From contig OZ025267.1 in assembly GCA_964019165.1 (NCBI GenBank), positions 12,400,889 through 12,464,888 of the forward strand: a stretch of 64,000 nucleotides of DNA, read 5' to 3'. The notes beneath the pieces were generated by a model, which had not been told where the DNA came from, did no database searches, and worked only from the letters and a program-made list of their open reading frames with translations. Source of the DNA: Mastigias papua. Taxonomy: Eukaryota > Cnidaria > Scyphozoa > Rhizostomeae > Mastigiidae. This document shows, piece by piece, positions 10,892-19,821 of the stretch (the first letter of the stretch is position 1; each line of letters begins with the position of its first letter). Made by a program: the position numbers and the translations under genes.

Positions 10892-11394
10892 ATGAAAAAA
10901 ATTTGTGACGATATTAGATTATGTGTACAAAAATGTGATTTTGAAAGTTTAAAAACTATTTATCAATTATCTCAAGAAATAAATGACATATGTAAAATTG
11001 CTGCTGGTAATGGAAATTTAGAATGTTTGAAATTTGCTCATGAAATTGGTTGTCATTGGGATGAAGAAACATGCACACAAGCGGCTATTAATGGACAATT
11101 AGAATGTCTAAGATATGCTTATGAAAATGGTTGTCCATCGAATAAAGAAACATGTACAAGAGCAGCTATTAATGGAAATTTAGAATGTTTGAAATATGCT
11201 CATGAAAATGGTTGTCCTTGGGATGAATTAACAACAGCAAGCGCAGCTAAATTTTTGTTCATTTAGAATGTCTAAAATATGCTCATGAAAATAGATGTCC
11301 TTGGATGGATTATGTTTGTGAGTTAGCTGCTGATAATGGTCATTTGGATTGTTTAAAATATGCTCATGAAAATGGTTGTGAATGGGGTTATTAA
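10892..11394 (+). pseudogene. Ankyrin-type repeat protein, one frameshift
   Basis: The ATG follows the AT motif TATATATAATAG. Translation gives about five repeats of 27-28 residues built on NG-LECLKYAHENGCPW, the style common in ankyrin proteins of giant viruses and some protists. The first 124 residues are open to 11266. At the T5 run near 11252-11257 the frame shifts, and the repeats resume (HLECLKYAHENRCPW, then HLDCLKYAHENGCEW) to a stop at about 11392. Ankyrin proteins mediate protein-protein binding and, in viruses, often host interaction; no specific role can be read here. It sits outside the core Polinton gene set, next to the left arm, so it is probably an acquired accessory gene. 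Confidence 0.7.
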
Positions 11395-11471
11395 TTTATG
11401 GTTTTTTATAAAATAACCTAAACGGTTTTTCATTATTATATTTTATATTAATGTAATATAAAATATAGTCA

Positions 11472-12116
11472 ATGAAGATACCTAATTTAGACGTTATTAA
11501 AAAGGAATGTGATAATGATTATATTTTAAAATGGCCATTCAGGATGCTTATTATCGGGGACAGTTCACGTGGAAAAACGAACCTAGTTATGTATATGATT
11601 CTATCATGTAAATTTTGTAACAAGCCAGATATTATTTATTATTACGGTAGGAATATTAAACAGGATAAAATTGAATATTTAAAATCTATTTCAGATAAGA
11701 TGAAAGAAAAAATTGGCTATGATTTTATTGTATTAGAAGATGATATATCAAAAATACCATATGCTGATGGTTATAATAATGATTCTAAAAAATTAGTTAT
11801 CTTCGATGATTTGATGACGGCAAAAAAAATGTCAAATAAATTCATAGATTTCTTCATTTACGGACGACAGAACAATATTTCGAGCATTTTTTTATCACAA
11901 TGTTATACAGATGTTGAACAGGCTATAAGACTGAATACAAATTATATGGTTTTATATCATCCTAAAACAAAACGATGTATGAAAATGATTTTGCGTGAGA
12001 ATTTCGTAGATGAAGACGCATTTAAAAATTTTAAAGGTGTGGAGCACAAACGCGATTTTATATTTGTTGATAAAGATAACGAAAAATATTTTAAAAATTT
12101 TGATGAAGAAATATAA
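11472..12116 (+). CDS. FtsK/HerA-type genome-packaging ATPase
   Basis: 214 residues. The Walker A motif GDSSRGKT lies at about residues 29-36 and the Walker B KLVIFDDLM at about 106-114, followed by a region with YGRQNNISSIFLSQ, like the sensor region of this family. Members drive DNA into a preformed capsid in Polintons, adenovirus-like and nucleocytoplasmic viruses (family knowledge). The length is normal for a Polinton ATPase and the frame is unbroken, so the gene looks intact. Its start lies 0.08 kb after the ankyrin gene and its stop is 10 bp before a small zinc-ribbon gene. Confidence 0.9.
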   Translation: MKIPNLDVIKKECDNDYILKWPFRMLIIGDSSRGKTNLVMYMILSCKFCNKPDIIYYYGRNIKQDKIEYLKSISDKMKEKIGYDFIVLEDDISKIPYADGYNNDSKKLVIFDDLMTAKKMSNKFIDFFIYGRQNNISSIFLSQCYTDVEQAIRLNTNYMVLYHPKTKRCMKMILRENFVDEDAFKNFKGVEHKRDFIFVDKDNEKYFKNFDEEI

Positions 12117-12126
12117 TAATATATAT

Positions 12127-12276
12127 ATGACTGATATATATTGTGTGAAATGTAAACAGAAAACACCAACGGTAGATGAACAAGTTGTAAAAACTAAGAA
12201 CAAAAGAAATGCTATCACTGGGAAATGTCAAAATTCCAGCAGAACAAAATATATGTTTATTAAAAAACAATTATAA
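12127..12276 (+). CDS. Small zinc-ribbon-like protein
   Basis: 49 residues, starting directly behind ATATAATAATATAT. It opens with MTDIYCVKCK, one CxxC pair. The expected second pair is degenerate (GKCQNSSRTKYMF instead of CxxC). The next gene begins with almost the same residues and keeps its second pair, so the two look like a tandem duplication in which this copy is decaying. Small zinc-ribbon proteins occur in many Polintons; their role is unknown. Confidence 0.6.
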   Translation: MTDIYCVKCKQKTPTVDEQVVKTKNKRNAITGKCQNSSRTKYMFIKKQL

Positions 12277-12287
12277 GTTATAATATA

Positions 12288-12676
12288 ATGGATATCTATT
12301 GTGTGAAATGTAAAAAAAAATAAAAACATATGATATAGAAAATATAATAACAAAAAATAACAAGAAGGCAAAACGAGGGATTTGTAAAATATGCAATACA
12401 CAAAAATATATGTTTGTAAAGAATAATTCAGGATCAGGTATTGATATTCATAAACTGATTGGTAAACTACTCAGGCCGTCATCAGGCTGGGTTGCCCCTG
12501 GATACAAATACCTTGGTCCGTATAACCCCCTTGAATCACAGGTAACATTTGATGAAAATACAGGAATTATACAGCAAATACAGACACAGCCGAAAAATAA
12601 ATTGGATGAAATCGCGATGAAACATGATATTTGTTATTCTGTTAATCCACAAAATAAGTGTGATTGTGATCGTTAG
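12288..12676 (+). pseudogene. Zinc ribbon plus parvovirus-type phospholipase A2 protein, frameshift and stop
   Basis: It starts MDIYCVKCK after TTATAATATA. The frame breaks in a nine-A run at 12312-12320 and continues with CKICNTQKYMFV (second CxxC). A phospholipase A2 domain follows: a calcium-loop-like YLGPYNPL and the catalytic HDICY, with a CDCDR segment near the end. In parvoviruses this enzyme, carried on the capsid, cuts membrane lipids during entry. Related domains have been reported in adintovirus-type elements, as I recall. A TAG at 12674-12676 stops the frame, but the same frame continues with a helix ending VINKKQQLGVG, which resembles the C-terminal part of this domain. Expression as one protein would need both breaks to be artefacts or bypassed. 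Confidence 0.75.
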
Positions 12677-13678
12677 ATGGTAAAATCAATTGATGATATG
12701 CCATATAAAGATATGAATAAATTAGCAATATTAGCTCGATCTGTAATTAATAAGAAACAACAATTGGGGGTAGGAATAAAAACAAAAAACGACACGAAAA
12801 TAGATGATGATCGAAAACAATACGCGAAAGAGATGCATAAGAGAGTTATTCATAAATATCAACGAAGAATGGTTTATAGTCCTGGCATCGATTCAATTTG
12901 GACAGCAGATTTAATTATTTTAAATAGAAGAGAATATGTTAAACAAAATGACAACTATAAGTATATTTTAACGGTGATGGATTTATTTTCACGTTATGCG
13001 TTTGTCAGAGTCACGAAAAATAAAACCAAAGAAACAATTTCTGATGCATTTGAGGATATTATTAAAAAGTCAGGTAGACAGTGTGAGAAATTATGGACGG
13101 ACAATTGGGGTGAAATCTTTAACAAAGTTTTTGAAAATAGATTAAAACAGCTTAAAATCATTCGATATACAACACAATCAGAACTTAAGGCAATAATGAT
13201 AGAACGATTTAATCAAACCCTTATGAATAAATTAAGTTCGCTTTTTACAATTAATAATAATTATCGTTATATCGATGATATACAGAAAATAGTGGATCAA
13301 TATAATAATTCTTATCATAGTAGTATAAAAATGACTCCAGCTGAAGCAAGTAAGCCAGAAAACGAAGGATTATTGTATTATAATCTTTATAATAAACGAA
13401 GAAGAGAAAGATATTTACAAAATAAAAAAGCTAAATTTAAAGTAAATGATCGTGTGAGAATAAGTCGATTAAAAAAACATTTTCAAAAGGGATATGATAA
13501 AAGATGGAGTGATGAAATTTATTTAATTTATAAAGTAAATCCAACATTACCTGTGACATATAAAATAAAAGAGATTTTAGATAATGGAAAATATAGATAT
13601 ATTCAAGGTGATTTTTATGAACAAGAATTACAAAAAACAAAAATTAAAAAAGACTTAAAGAAAATTTTATATATGTAA
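12677..13678 (+). CDS. Retroviral-type DDE integrase of the Polinton
   Basis: 333 residues. Residues 1-36 continue the phospholipase frame (see the previous entry). The integrase core follows, with catalytic D78 (IWTADLI), D142 (WTDNWGEIF) and E176 (IERFNQTL). A C-terminal SH3/chromo-like region has KVNDRVRISRLKKHFQKGYD, then WSDEIYLI. It should join the linear element to host DNA, producing the 6 bp duplication seen at 9553 and 21756. TDNWGEIF has W where most relatives have G next to the catalytic D, a change worth noting. The frame is otherwise intact. The true start may lie within this ORF, around 12780, or the protein may be a fusion with the upstream domain. Confidence 0.9.
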   Translation: MVKSIDDMPYKDMNKLAILARSVINKKQQLGVGIKTKNDTKIDDDRKQYAKEMHKRVIHKYQRRMVYSPGIDSIWTADLIILNRREYVKQNDNYKYILTVMDLFSRYAFVRVTKNKTKETISDAFEDIIKKSGRQCEKLWTDNWGEIFNKVFENRLKQLKIIRYTTQSELKAIMIERFNQTLMNKLSSLFTINNNYRYIDDIQKIVDQYNNSYHSSIKMTPAEASKPENEGLLYYNLYNKRRRERYLQNKKAKFKVNDRVRISRLKKHFQKGYDKRWSDEIYLIYKVNPTLPVTYKIKEILDNGKYRYIQGDFYEQELQKTKIKKDLKKILYM

Positions 13679-13684
13679 TTATAT

Positions 13685-14119
13685 ATGAATAAACAATTTG
13701 AAAATTTTATTAAAACATATAAAAATATTTTGAAAAATAATAATCGTGATAAATCAGAAATTTATGTTTTTGCATTAAATTCGATAGAAAATACTGATAT
13801 TACAAATTTCAGTAAAAAAGAGAAAGATATAGTTAATGAACTAAAATCTTATTATAAAAAAGCATCATCAATTAAGCAAAATAAGTTAAATGACATGATA
13901 TTGCAATATTATATTGATAAAGATGAAGAGATTGACGAAGAAGTAGAACTTGAAGATAATTTCTTGATTGATGATATTGAACATCGTTTAAGATATCCAA
14001 TGGAAGATGTTATTAAATTAGAAAATTATTCTATAGAGAAATTATTATCATTGTATAATATAACATTAGAATCACATTTGATGAAGACATTAAAACTTGG
14101 ACTTGCGAGGATCAATTGA
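13685..14119 (+). CDS. Unknown acidic protein, possibly the N-terminal part of the polymerase gene
   Basis: 144 residues starting 6 bp after the integrase stop, behind the AT motif ATGTAATTATAT. The middle is strongly acidic (DKDEEIDEEVELEDN) and no domain is recognised. Its end overlaps the polymerase frame. In that frame the sequence TFDEDIKTWTCEDQLNF is open upstream of 14116, so a frameshift near 14060-14115 may have split one longer gene. Both readings are possible. Confidence 0.55.
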   Translation: MNKQFENFIKTYKNILKNNNRDKSEIYVFALNSIENTDITNFSKKEKDIVNELKSYYKKASSIKQNKLNDMILQYYIDKDEEIDEEVELEDNFLIDDIEHRLRYPMEDVIKLENYSIEKLLSLYNITLESHLMKTLKLGLARIN

Positions 14120-15888
14120 ATTTTTCATGGCCATACAAAAAAGAATTTTTAAAAAAAGAGCTAGAAAAACAAGGTATTATAAAATGTAATACTATAGTGA
14201 TGATTGCTATGGTATCAATTCATGATAAAACAAAGAAAATATTTCCAATATTTCAAACAATGTATATTATTTTGCGAAATCCTGAAGATGTTGATTATTT
14301 TCTTCGTCAATCTATGGTTGATATTAAAAGTCGAATAGGTCGTTTCACAAAAAAGATGGATACAAAAGAAGCAACGCAAAATACGCAAATAGCGCCTTCG
14401 AGTTTCGTGGATCTGGGTATCGAATATGAAAAAATGAATGTTGTGAAAAGTAAAAATTCATTTGCGAATGGGTATATCGAGCTCCCTACAAGAATAATTC
14501 ACACTAAAAGTTGTATAAATATTAAAAACACTGATGATAAATGTTTTTTGTACTGTCATTTATTACATGAAGGATATAGATTAAATAATTATAAAAAAAT
14601 ACAAAACCCCGAACGGCTTCATGGCTCAAAAGCTTTTATTTATAGAGATACGATGATATATTTAAATTATGAAGACATTGAATTTCCAATACCATTCAAC
14701 ACATTTTATACAGTTAAATAGATTGAAGAACAAAATCAAATAAGAATAAATATTTTTGAGTATAAAGAAGGTAAAAAACATGATATTGTTCCAATATATC
14801 ATAGTAAAAGTGAGTATAAAAATTGTATGAATTTACTAGTTATATGTGAACAGACTAAAGAACAATATCATTATGTTTATATTAAAAATTTAAATAGATT
14901 GTTAAAATCGAATTTAAATCATAATTCTATAAAATATTGTCAAGATTGCTTTAAACATTTTAGTACTAAAAGGGCATTTGAGTCGATGAATCATAAATGC
15001 AATTATATGAATAATCCTAATGAATTGCCTGAAAACATGGCAATAGTCAATAATAAATTATTAAAATGTCCATTAAATTCATATGTCAAACAATACGATT
15101 TAAAGCATTCAATTTTTTTGCCGTGGATCATGTATTGCGATTTTGAATCCATATTAAAAATTTCAAAAGATGAAAAACATCCTGATAAACGCGAACATAA
15201 ATTATCTAGCTATTGTTATAATCTTGTATGTCGCGAAAGACCGGTTTTCAATCGTTTTAAATTATATCGTGGTGATGGTAAAGAGTCTGTTATTGATCAT
15301 TTTTTCAACGAGGTTAAAAATGTTTTAAATCATATGAAAGAATGCAAAAAGAAATTTTATGCCCTACCTGTGTTAACTGATGAACAAATGAAAAGACATA
15401 AGAAAATAAAAAACTGTGAGTTTTGTGGTGTGAAATTTGATCAAGATAATAAGCGTATTCAACATCATAATCATTTAAACGCAAACTATATCGCTACGAC
15501 CTGTGTTTCGTGCAACTCAAAAATCAAGACATCAAATACGTTATATATTCTGTTTCATAACATGAAGGGATATGATGTACATTATATAATCGAAAAACTA
15601 AATAACCATTTTAAGGATTGTAATATAAATTTACATGGAAATAATTCATCCTCGATTTTTCATGTCGGAATACAAAATTATATAAAAATCATCGATTCGC
15701 ATGAAATTATACCGGCGTCTTTAAAAGACTTATCTAATAACTTAAAAAATGAAGATATAAATTATACACGAGACATGGTTAATAAATATGGGCATGATTT
15801 TGTAAAAAAAAAAAAGATATTTTTCCATTTCGTTATATCGACGATTTTACAAAATATGATAAAATTATGGGCATTACATGATCAATAA
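14062..15888 (+). pseudogene. Protein-primed family B DNA polymerase, broken and lacking the palm domain
   Basis: The frame from about 14062 to 15888 carries the N-terminal half of a Polinton polymerase. It is stopped by a TAG at 14719-14721 and continues in the same frame. Visible motifs are the exonuclease I box (CDFESIL, near 15140), a CxxC...HHNH...CVSC zinc module (15415-15515) and exonuclease II (FHNMKGYDVHYII, near 15556). At the A12 run 15804-15815 the frame shifts. A few further conserved residues (IFPFRYIDDF) are readable in the other frame, then the next gene begins. The palm, with its catalytic aspartates, and the thumb are absent, roughly half the protein. The element therefore cannot encode its own replicase. 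There is no usual ATG: the frame at 14116 opens with TTG. Confidence 0.85.
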
Positions 15889-16012
15889 AAATTATGAGGA
15901 AATGATATAAAATAAATACATGTTGTGTATTTATCTCGTTATTTAATTGCAACATATGCATTTATATGGTAATATAAATACATATTATGTAATTATTCTA
16001 ATATATATCATA

Positions 16013-16784
16013 ATGAAATTAGAAGAATATAAAAATCTTGTTAAATTACAATTAATGTCTGACGAAACACTAAATAATATTGTAGATGCTAAAAAGGCAT
16101 ATGAAAATAACAAAATAGAACAGGATTTTCAGAATACTAGATTATTTAAACCAATAACAGACAGCAATAAAGAATTAATTGATCGAATTGAAAAAAAAAG
16201 ATCAAAGTGATGAATTAATAAAAAAGATTACTGATGCTTTGCCATATTATAATCAAAAAACACAACAGGTACAAGAGCCATTGACTATTGATGATAAAAC
16301 AAATGAAACTAAACAAAATAACCCTAAACCCGCAGCAAAAATATTAGATATCATGAATAAATTTAAAGATAATGAAGAAATTGATTTTATAAATAAGTTC
16401 GCGAATGGAGAAAATATTTATTTATATGATAAGAAAGGTAAAAGGCCAGATACCAGAGAGAATTTCTATAGCGATATTACACTCTTAAATCTAAAAGAAT
16501 TAGAAAAATATTCCGATAAAGAAATAAACGATTTTTTAAGATCTGAAGAATTGCAAACATTAACAAGAAAATTAGCTGCTGCTAAGAGATGGGGAAAAGA
16601 AGAAGATCAAAAAAACATTGATATATATTTATCTGCTTTAAAAAATTATAAAGAAGCGTTAAATAGTCATTTAGATAGTCGAAATTATATGAGTGAAATA
16701 AAAGAAGATGTTGAAGGAGAAGGATATAAAAAAAGAGAAATGGGCATAAAATCGTTAATTCAAAATACAATGATAAATTACTGA
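16013..16784 (+). pseudogene. Unknown Polinton protein, one frameshift
   Basis: The start ATG follows TAATATATATCATA. Residues 1-60 (MKLEEYKNLVKL onwards) are in one frame up to a nine-A run at 16191-16199. The rest, another 190 or so residues ending near GEGYKKREMG, is in the next frame. The protein is lysine- and glutamate-rich and predicted largely helical, with LDSRNYMSEIKEDVEGEGY near the end. Polintons carry similar unassigned proteins between polymerase and capsid genes. I do not recognise a domain. Confidence 0.6.
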
Positions 16785-16789
16785 TAAAC

Positions 16790-17320
16790 ATGGATAAACT
16801 TTATAATAATTATTTTGTAGAGGCGCGATTAAATGATGATATTTTATATAAAAACCAAGGAGATATGGATACGGTTGAATTATTAACAAAAGGCCGAATT
16901 AATAAAAAAAAGAAATATAGCAAATTAAGTCTACAAATTTTTAACAACATGATGGTTTTATCAGGTATGGTTAAAAAAAGAAACGGAAAAACAAAATTAT
17001 TGGGTTCAAGTAATATTATTTTAAATAATGAGGATCGGAGAAAACGTATTAATTTGTTAAGAGGCACGATTTCTGCGGGTAATGACAATAAAAAGTTATT
17101 AAATGAGCTTGCTCAATTGACAAATCAAGCATCTGATGTTGAAAATAAATCTGTTGATGATTTATATAAAGATTTAAAAACATTAACACATATGTTAAAA
17201 ACTAGCAAAGGTGATGAGAATGTTTATAATCGTGTTTATAACATTGTTGATTACTTAAGGTCAAATCATTATATAACTCGTGATCAATATCATAAATTTA
17301 TTAAAAAACATTTAATATAA
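16790..17320 (+). CDS. Unknown Polinton protein
   Basis: 176 residues, starting 5 bp after the previous stop. It is basic and helical (RINKKKKYSKLSLQIFNNMM; later DLYKDLKTLTHMLK), with a C-terminal YNIVDYLRSNHYITRDQYHKF motif. No known domain is recognised. Its position just before the penton gene suggests a structural or assembly role, by context only. Confidence 0.7.
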   Translation: MDKLYNNYFVEARLNDDILYKNQGDMDTVELLTKGRINKKKKYSKLSLQIFNNMMVLSGMVKKRNGKTKLLGSSNIILNNEDRRKRINLLRGTISAGNDNKKLLNELAQLTNQASDVENKSVDDLYKDLKTLTHMLKTSKGDENVYNRVYNIVDYLRSNHYITRDQYHKFIKKHLI

Positions 17321-17340
17321 TATAATATAATATAATATAA
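17318..17340 (+). promoter_or_regulatory. TATAATATAAT motif abutting a start codon (penton)
   Basis: Four TATAA units in a row directly precede the ATG at 17341. The same kind of motif sits before most genes of the element, so it may be a late-type promoter giving an almost leaderless message. That is inference from position and repetition. Confidence 0.5.
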
Positions 17341-18101
17341 ATGGATATTCCTTTATATATTGATACAACTATAAAATCTCCTACCACTATTTATGGAAGT
17401 AATTCCGATTTTATAGTGGTGGTATCAGGTGACGGTATGTTGCTCCCAACAGAGATCAAAATTATTTGGCATTGGAAAGTTTAAATATGAATTATACTTG
17501 GAATAACATTGATCTACAGAAATTCAATAATAATACAATAAGATATAGTGCTGATAACGGGGCTACATGGAAAACTATAACATTCGCAGATGGCAATTAT
17601 ACATACAGCGATATTTCTAATTATATAAGTAATTATCTTGAATCACAAAAAGAGTCAAAAACAGGAATACAATTGTATTATGTTAGTGCTCTTAAAAAGA
17701 TTTTTCTTGAATTGGAACAAAACTATCAAGTCGATTTTCGATCAAACACATTGTTTGCGGGGTTAATTGGTTTTAAATCTTCAACGGCAATAATTGCAAC
17801 ATCTACTTATAGCCCTGACACCCCCGATATCACTAATTCTATAGATAAAATTGTGATTCACTGTAGCCTATTGAATGATACTTTCTACAATGGGGATTTA
17901 AACAGTGATGTTTTGTACACTTTTTCAACAAATAATCATAGGATTGGTTACGATATACCAATTAATCCTCAGAACTTAAAATATCATAAAATGAATAATT
18001 ATTTTATTAAGAAGTTTAGAGTTCAAATTAAGGACTCTTTAGATAGGCATCTTGATTTACAAGATCCTGTTTTAATGACATTATTCATACGATCATTTTA
18101 A
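17341..18101 (+). pseudogene. Minor capsid protein (penton, single jelly roll), one frameshift
   Basis: The ATG at 17341 follows a perfect TATAATATAATA motif and gives about 40 residues before the frame runs out at 17479. The main body, 211 residues, is in another frame from about 17452 (ALESLNMNYTWNNI) to 18101. The break lies near 17450 and is not in a long homopolymer. The pattern of a strand-rich N-terminus, NGATWKTITFADGNYTYSDI, and an end reading FRVQIKDSLDRHLDL...DPVLMTLFI fits the Polinton penton protein. It would form the capsid vertices. It is placed upstream of the hexon gene, as in relatives. Confidence 0.75.
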
Positions 18102-18106
18102 ATAAT

Positions 18107-18129
18107 TAAATTATATTATATTATATAAG
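18107..18129 (+). promoter_or_regulatory. TATA-rich motif abutting a start codon
   Basis: ATTATATTATATTATATAAG stands immediately before the ATG at 18130. It has the same composition and spacing as at the other structural genes. Confidence 0.45.
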
Positions 18130-18505
18130 ATGAATAGAACTTTTCGTAATGAAAAAATACGGGATACTTATGGTGATGATTTAAGTGATGTTTTAAAAAG
18201 CATGTTTAATTCAGCCAGTAAAAAACTAGCAAGTGAATCTGCTAAGAAGATAGCCACAAGTGCAATCGAATCTGCTGCAAAAGCCACTGCAGAGCCATTA
18301 GGAAAAAAACAGGTCAAGTTTTAGCTAATAAACTTTTTAATTCATCAGATAAAGATAAAAAGATCGAACCAATATTTGAACAAACAAATGTAGTGATACC
18401 AAATAAAGGCGATATTATAGAAAAAGAATTACAGAAAATATATAAAGATGATAAAAAAGAAGATATAAATAGTAATATTTCAAAGAAATTCGATGAATTA
18501 TTATA
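18130..18505 (+). pseudogene. Small alanine/serine/lysine-rich structural-type protein, one frameshift
   Basis: Residues 1-60 contain a helical Ala/Ser/Lys-rich stretch (SASKKLASESAKKIATSAIE). The frame shifts in the seven-A run at 18303-18309. In the new frame it continues GQVLANKLF and a charged tail to a stop near 18505, just before the hexon promoter motif. Many Polintons have a comparable small protein with a KxxGxxxANKL-like segment before the hexon gene. The function is unknown; a DNA-binding or scaffold role is only a guess. Confidence 0.6.
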
Positions 18506-18523
18506 ATATATAATATATAAGAG
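18505..18523 (+). promoter_or_regulatory. TATA-rich motif abutting the hexon start codon
   Basis: AATATATAATATATAAGAG precedes the ATG at 18524 with no space for a conventional leader. Confidence 0.45.
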
Positions 18524-19792
18524 ATGAATTTTAATTTTAGAGATAATCTTGAAAAATGCGATTTGATAATTCAAACACTGGATTCGATTCAAAATAAGAA
18601 ATATATCTTTCGTATTGCTGGTCATCAAGATTATTTGCCTATTGATTGGTTTAATTCTTTTTTATATTTTGATTTAGAAATTAAAAAAACTAATAATACG
18701 ACTTATGCGGCTGGATCAAAAATAGCACTTGCAAGTGATTCTGCTTCATTAATAAATGCATTCAAATTTGAGAGCGACTCTCGACAGATTTATTACGTAA
18801 ACGATATTAATTATGGTATGGTCGTCAAAAACTTAATGGAGATGAGTAATGAATATATAAATACAGTAGGTCGAAAGTCGTTCATATATCCCGATCTTGT
18901 CGATGGAATCAATATTGAAAAATATACAAAATCTACAACATCGCCATACCCTTTATTATCAGAAAACAGTACTTATAATAGTTCATATCACAAGAGAATG
19001 ACTTTGACAAGATCTGGTATACAAACAATACTTCCATTGAAAGCGATGGAATTCTTTGCGTCATTACAAAACGTCCTTTTACCACCTTCTAAGATTGAGA
19101 TCAGTGTCGATATTGAGAGCGATAATATTTTACTATATAAAGATCCTGCTGTTGCTGCAGGCAAGGTTACAATTAAAAATATCTATTTATGCTACGAAAA
19201 ATTGACTTTAAGTGCTGCGAACAAACACGTACTGTATACACAATTTTTGTCAAAACAAGAAACTATAAAATTTTATCGTGAGAATATTTTCACACTCACG
19301 ACATTGAAAAACAGAGAACGGGATGTTATTCTATACGAGACGGCACAGAAACCAAGAGAGCTTTTTATTTGGTTCAGTGACACAAACAATCGCTCAGATC
19401 AAAATCATGATGCTTTCGAGTTTAATACAAATGAACTTGATATTATCAATGCTTACATTGTGATCAACGATAACAGACACGTGCCGTTAACACCATTTAA
19501 TTGCAGTACACAACCTATAATTGCGTACAATGAACTTTTAAAATATCTAACAAATAACAACCAAAGAGAAAGCACGTTTATCAATTATGATTTATTTAAA
19601 AAATATATTAATTTATATTTTAATATTAAAGATAATATTACTGAAAGTTTACGAGATTCATTTTGTAAGATTCAATTCAAATATATTCTGAAGGATGACC
19701 CTAATAATGAGTATTCGATTTACTCACTCCTTTTGTACGAAGACCAATATAAAATATCTCTAATAAATGGTAAAAGTGAAATCATAAAATAA
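18524..19792 (+). CDS. Major capsid protein (hexon-like, double jelly roll)
   Basis: 422 residues in one open frame. Near the N-terminus the sequence DWFNSFLYFDLEI matches the first capsid strand of Polinton/adintovirus hexons. It is followed by SLINAFKFES...IYYVNDINYG and MVVKNLMEMSNEY, the pattern of the first jelly roll. The second half has KIEISVDIESDN, VTIKNIYLCYEKL and PRELFIWFSD, fitting the second. It would form the trimeric capsomers. It is somewhat shorter than many relatives, so small internal losses cannot be excluded, but there is no stop or frameshift. Confidence 0.85.
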   Translation: MNFNFRDNLEKCDLIIQTLDSIQNKKYIFRIAGHQDYLPIDWFNSFLYFDLEIKKTNNTTYAAGSKIALASDSASLINAFKFESDSRQIYYVNDINYGMVVKNLMEMSNEYINTVGRKSFIYPDLVDGINIEKYTKSTTSPYPLLSENSTYNSSYHKRMTLTRSGIQTILPLKAMEFFASLQNVLLPPSKIEISVDIESDNILLYKDPAVAAGKVTIKNIYLCYEKLTLSAANKHVLYTQFLSKQETIKFYRENIFTLTTLKNRERDVILYETAQKPRELFIWFSDTNNRSDQNHDAFEFNTNELDIINAYIVINDNRHVPLTPFNCSTQPIIAYNELLKYLTNNNQRESTFINYDLFKKYINLYFNIKDNITESLRDSFCKIQFKYILKDDPNNEYSIYSLLLYEDQYKISLINGKSEIIK

Positions 19793-19800
19793 TTCAATTA

Positions 19801-19821
19801 ATCTATAATATAATATAATAG
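19801..19821 (+). promoter_or_regulatory. TATAATATAAT motif abutting a start codon (pVI/pX-like)
   Basis: CTATAATATAATATAATAG directly precedes the ATG at 19822, one of the clearest copies of the motif. Confidence 0.5.

Noticed and set aside
12674..14721. Idea that TAG is reassigned to a sense codon, because several ORFs are broken by TAG
   Set aside because: TAG occurs as a sensible terminal stop in intact genes here (for example the polyprotein at 55141), and other breaks are TAA or TGA. Simple decay is more likely.
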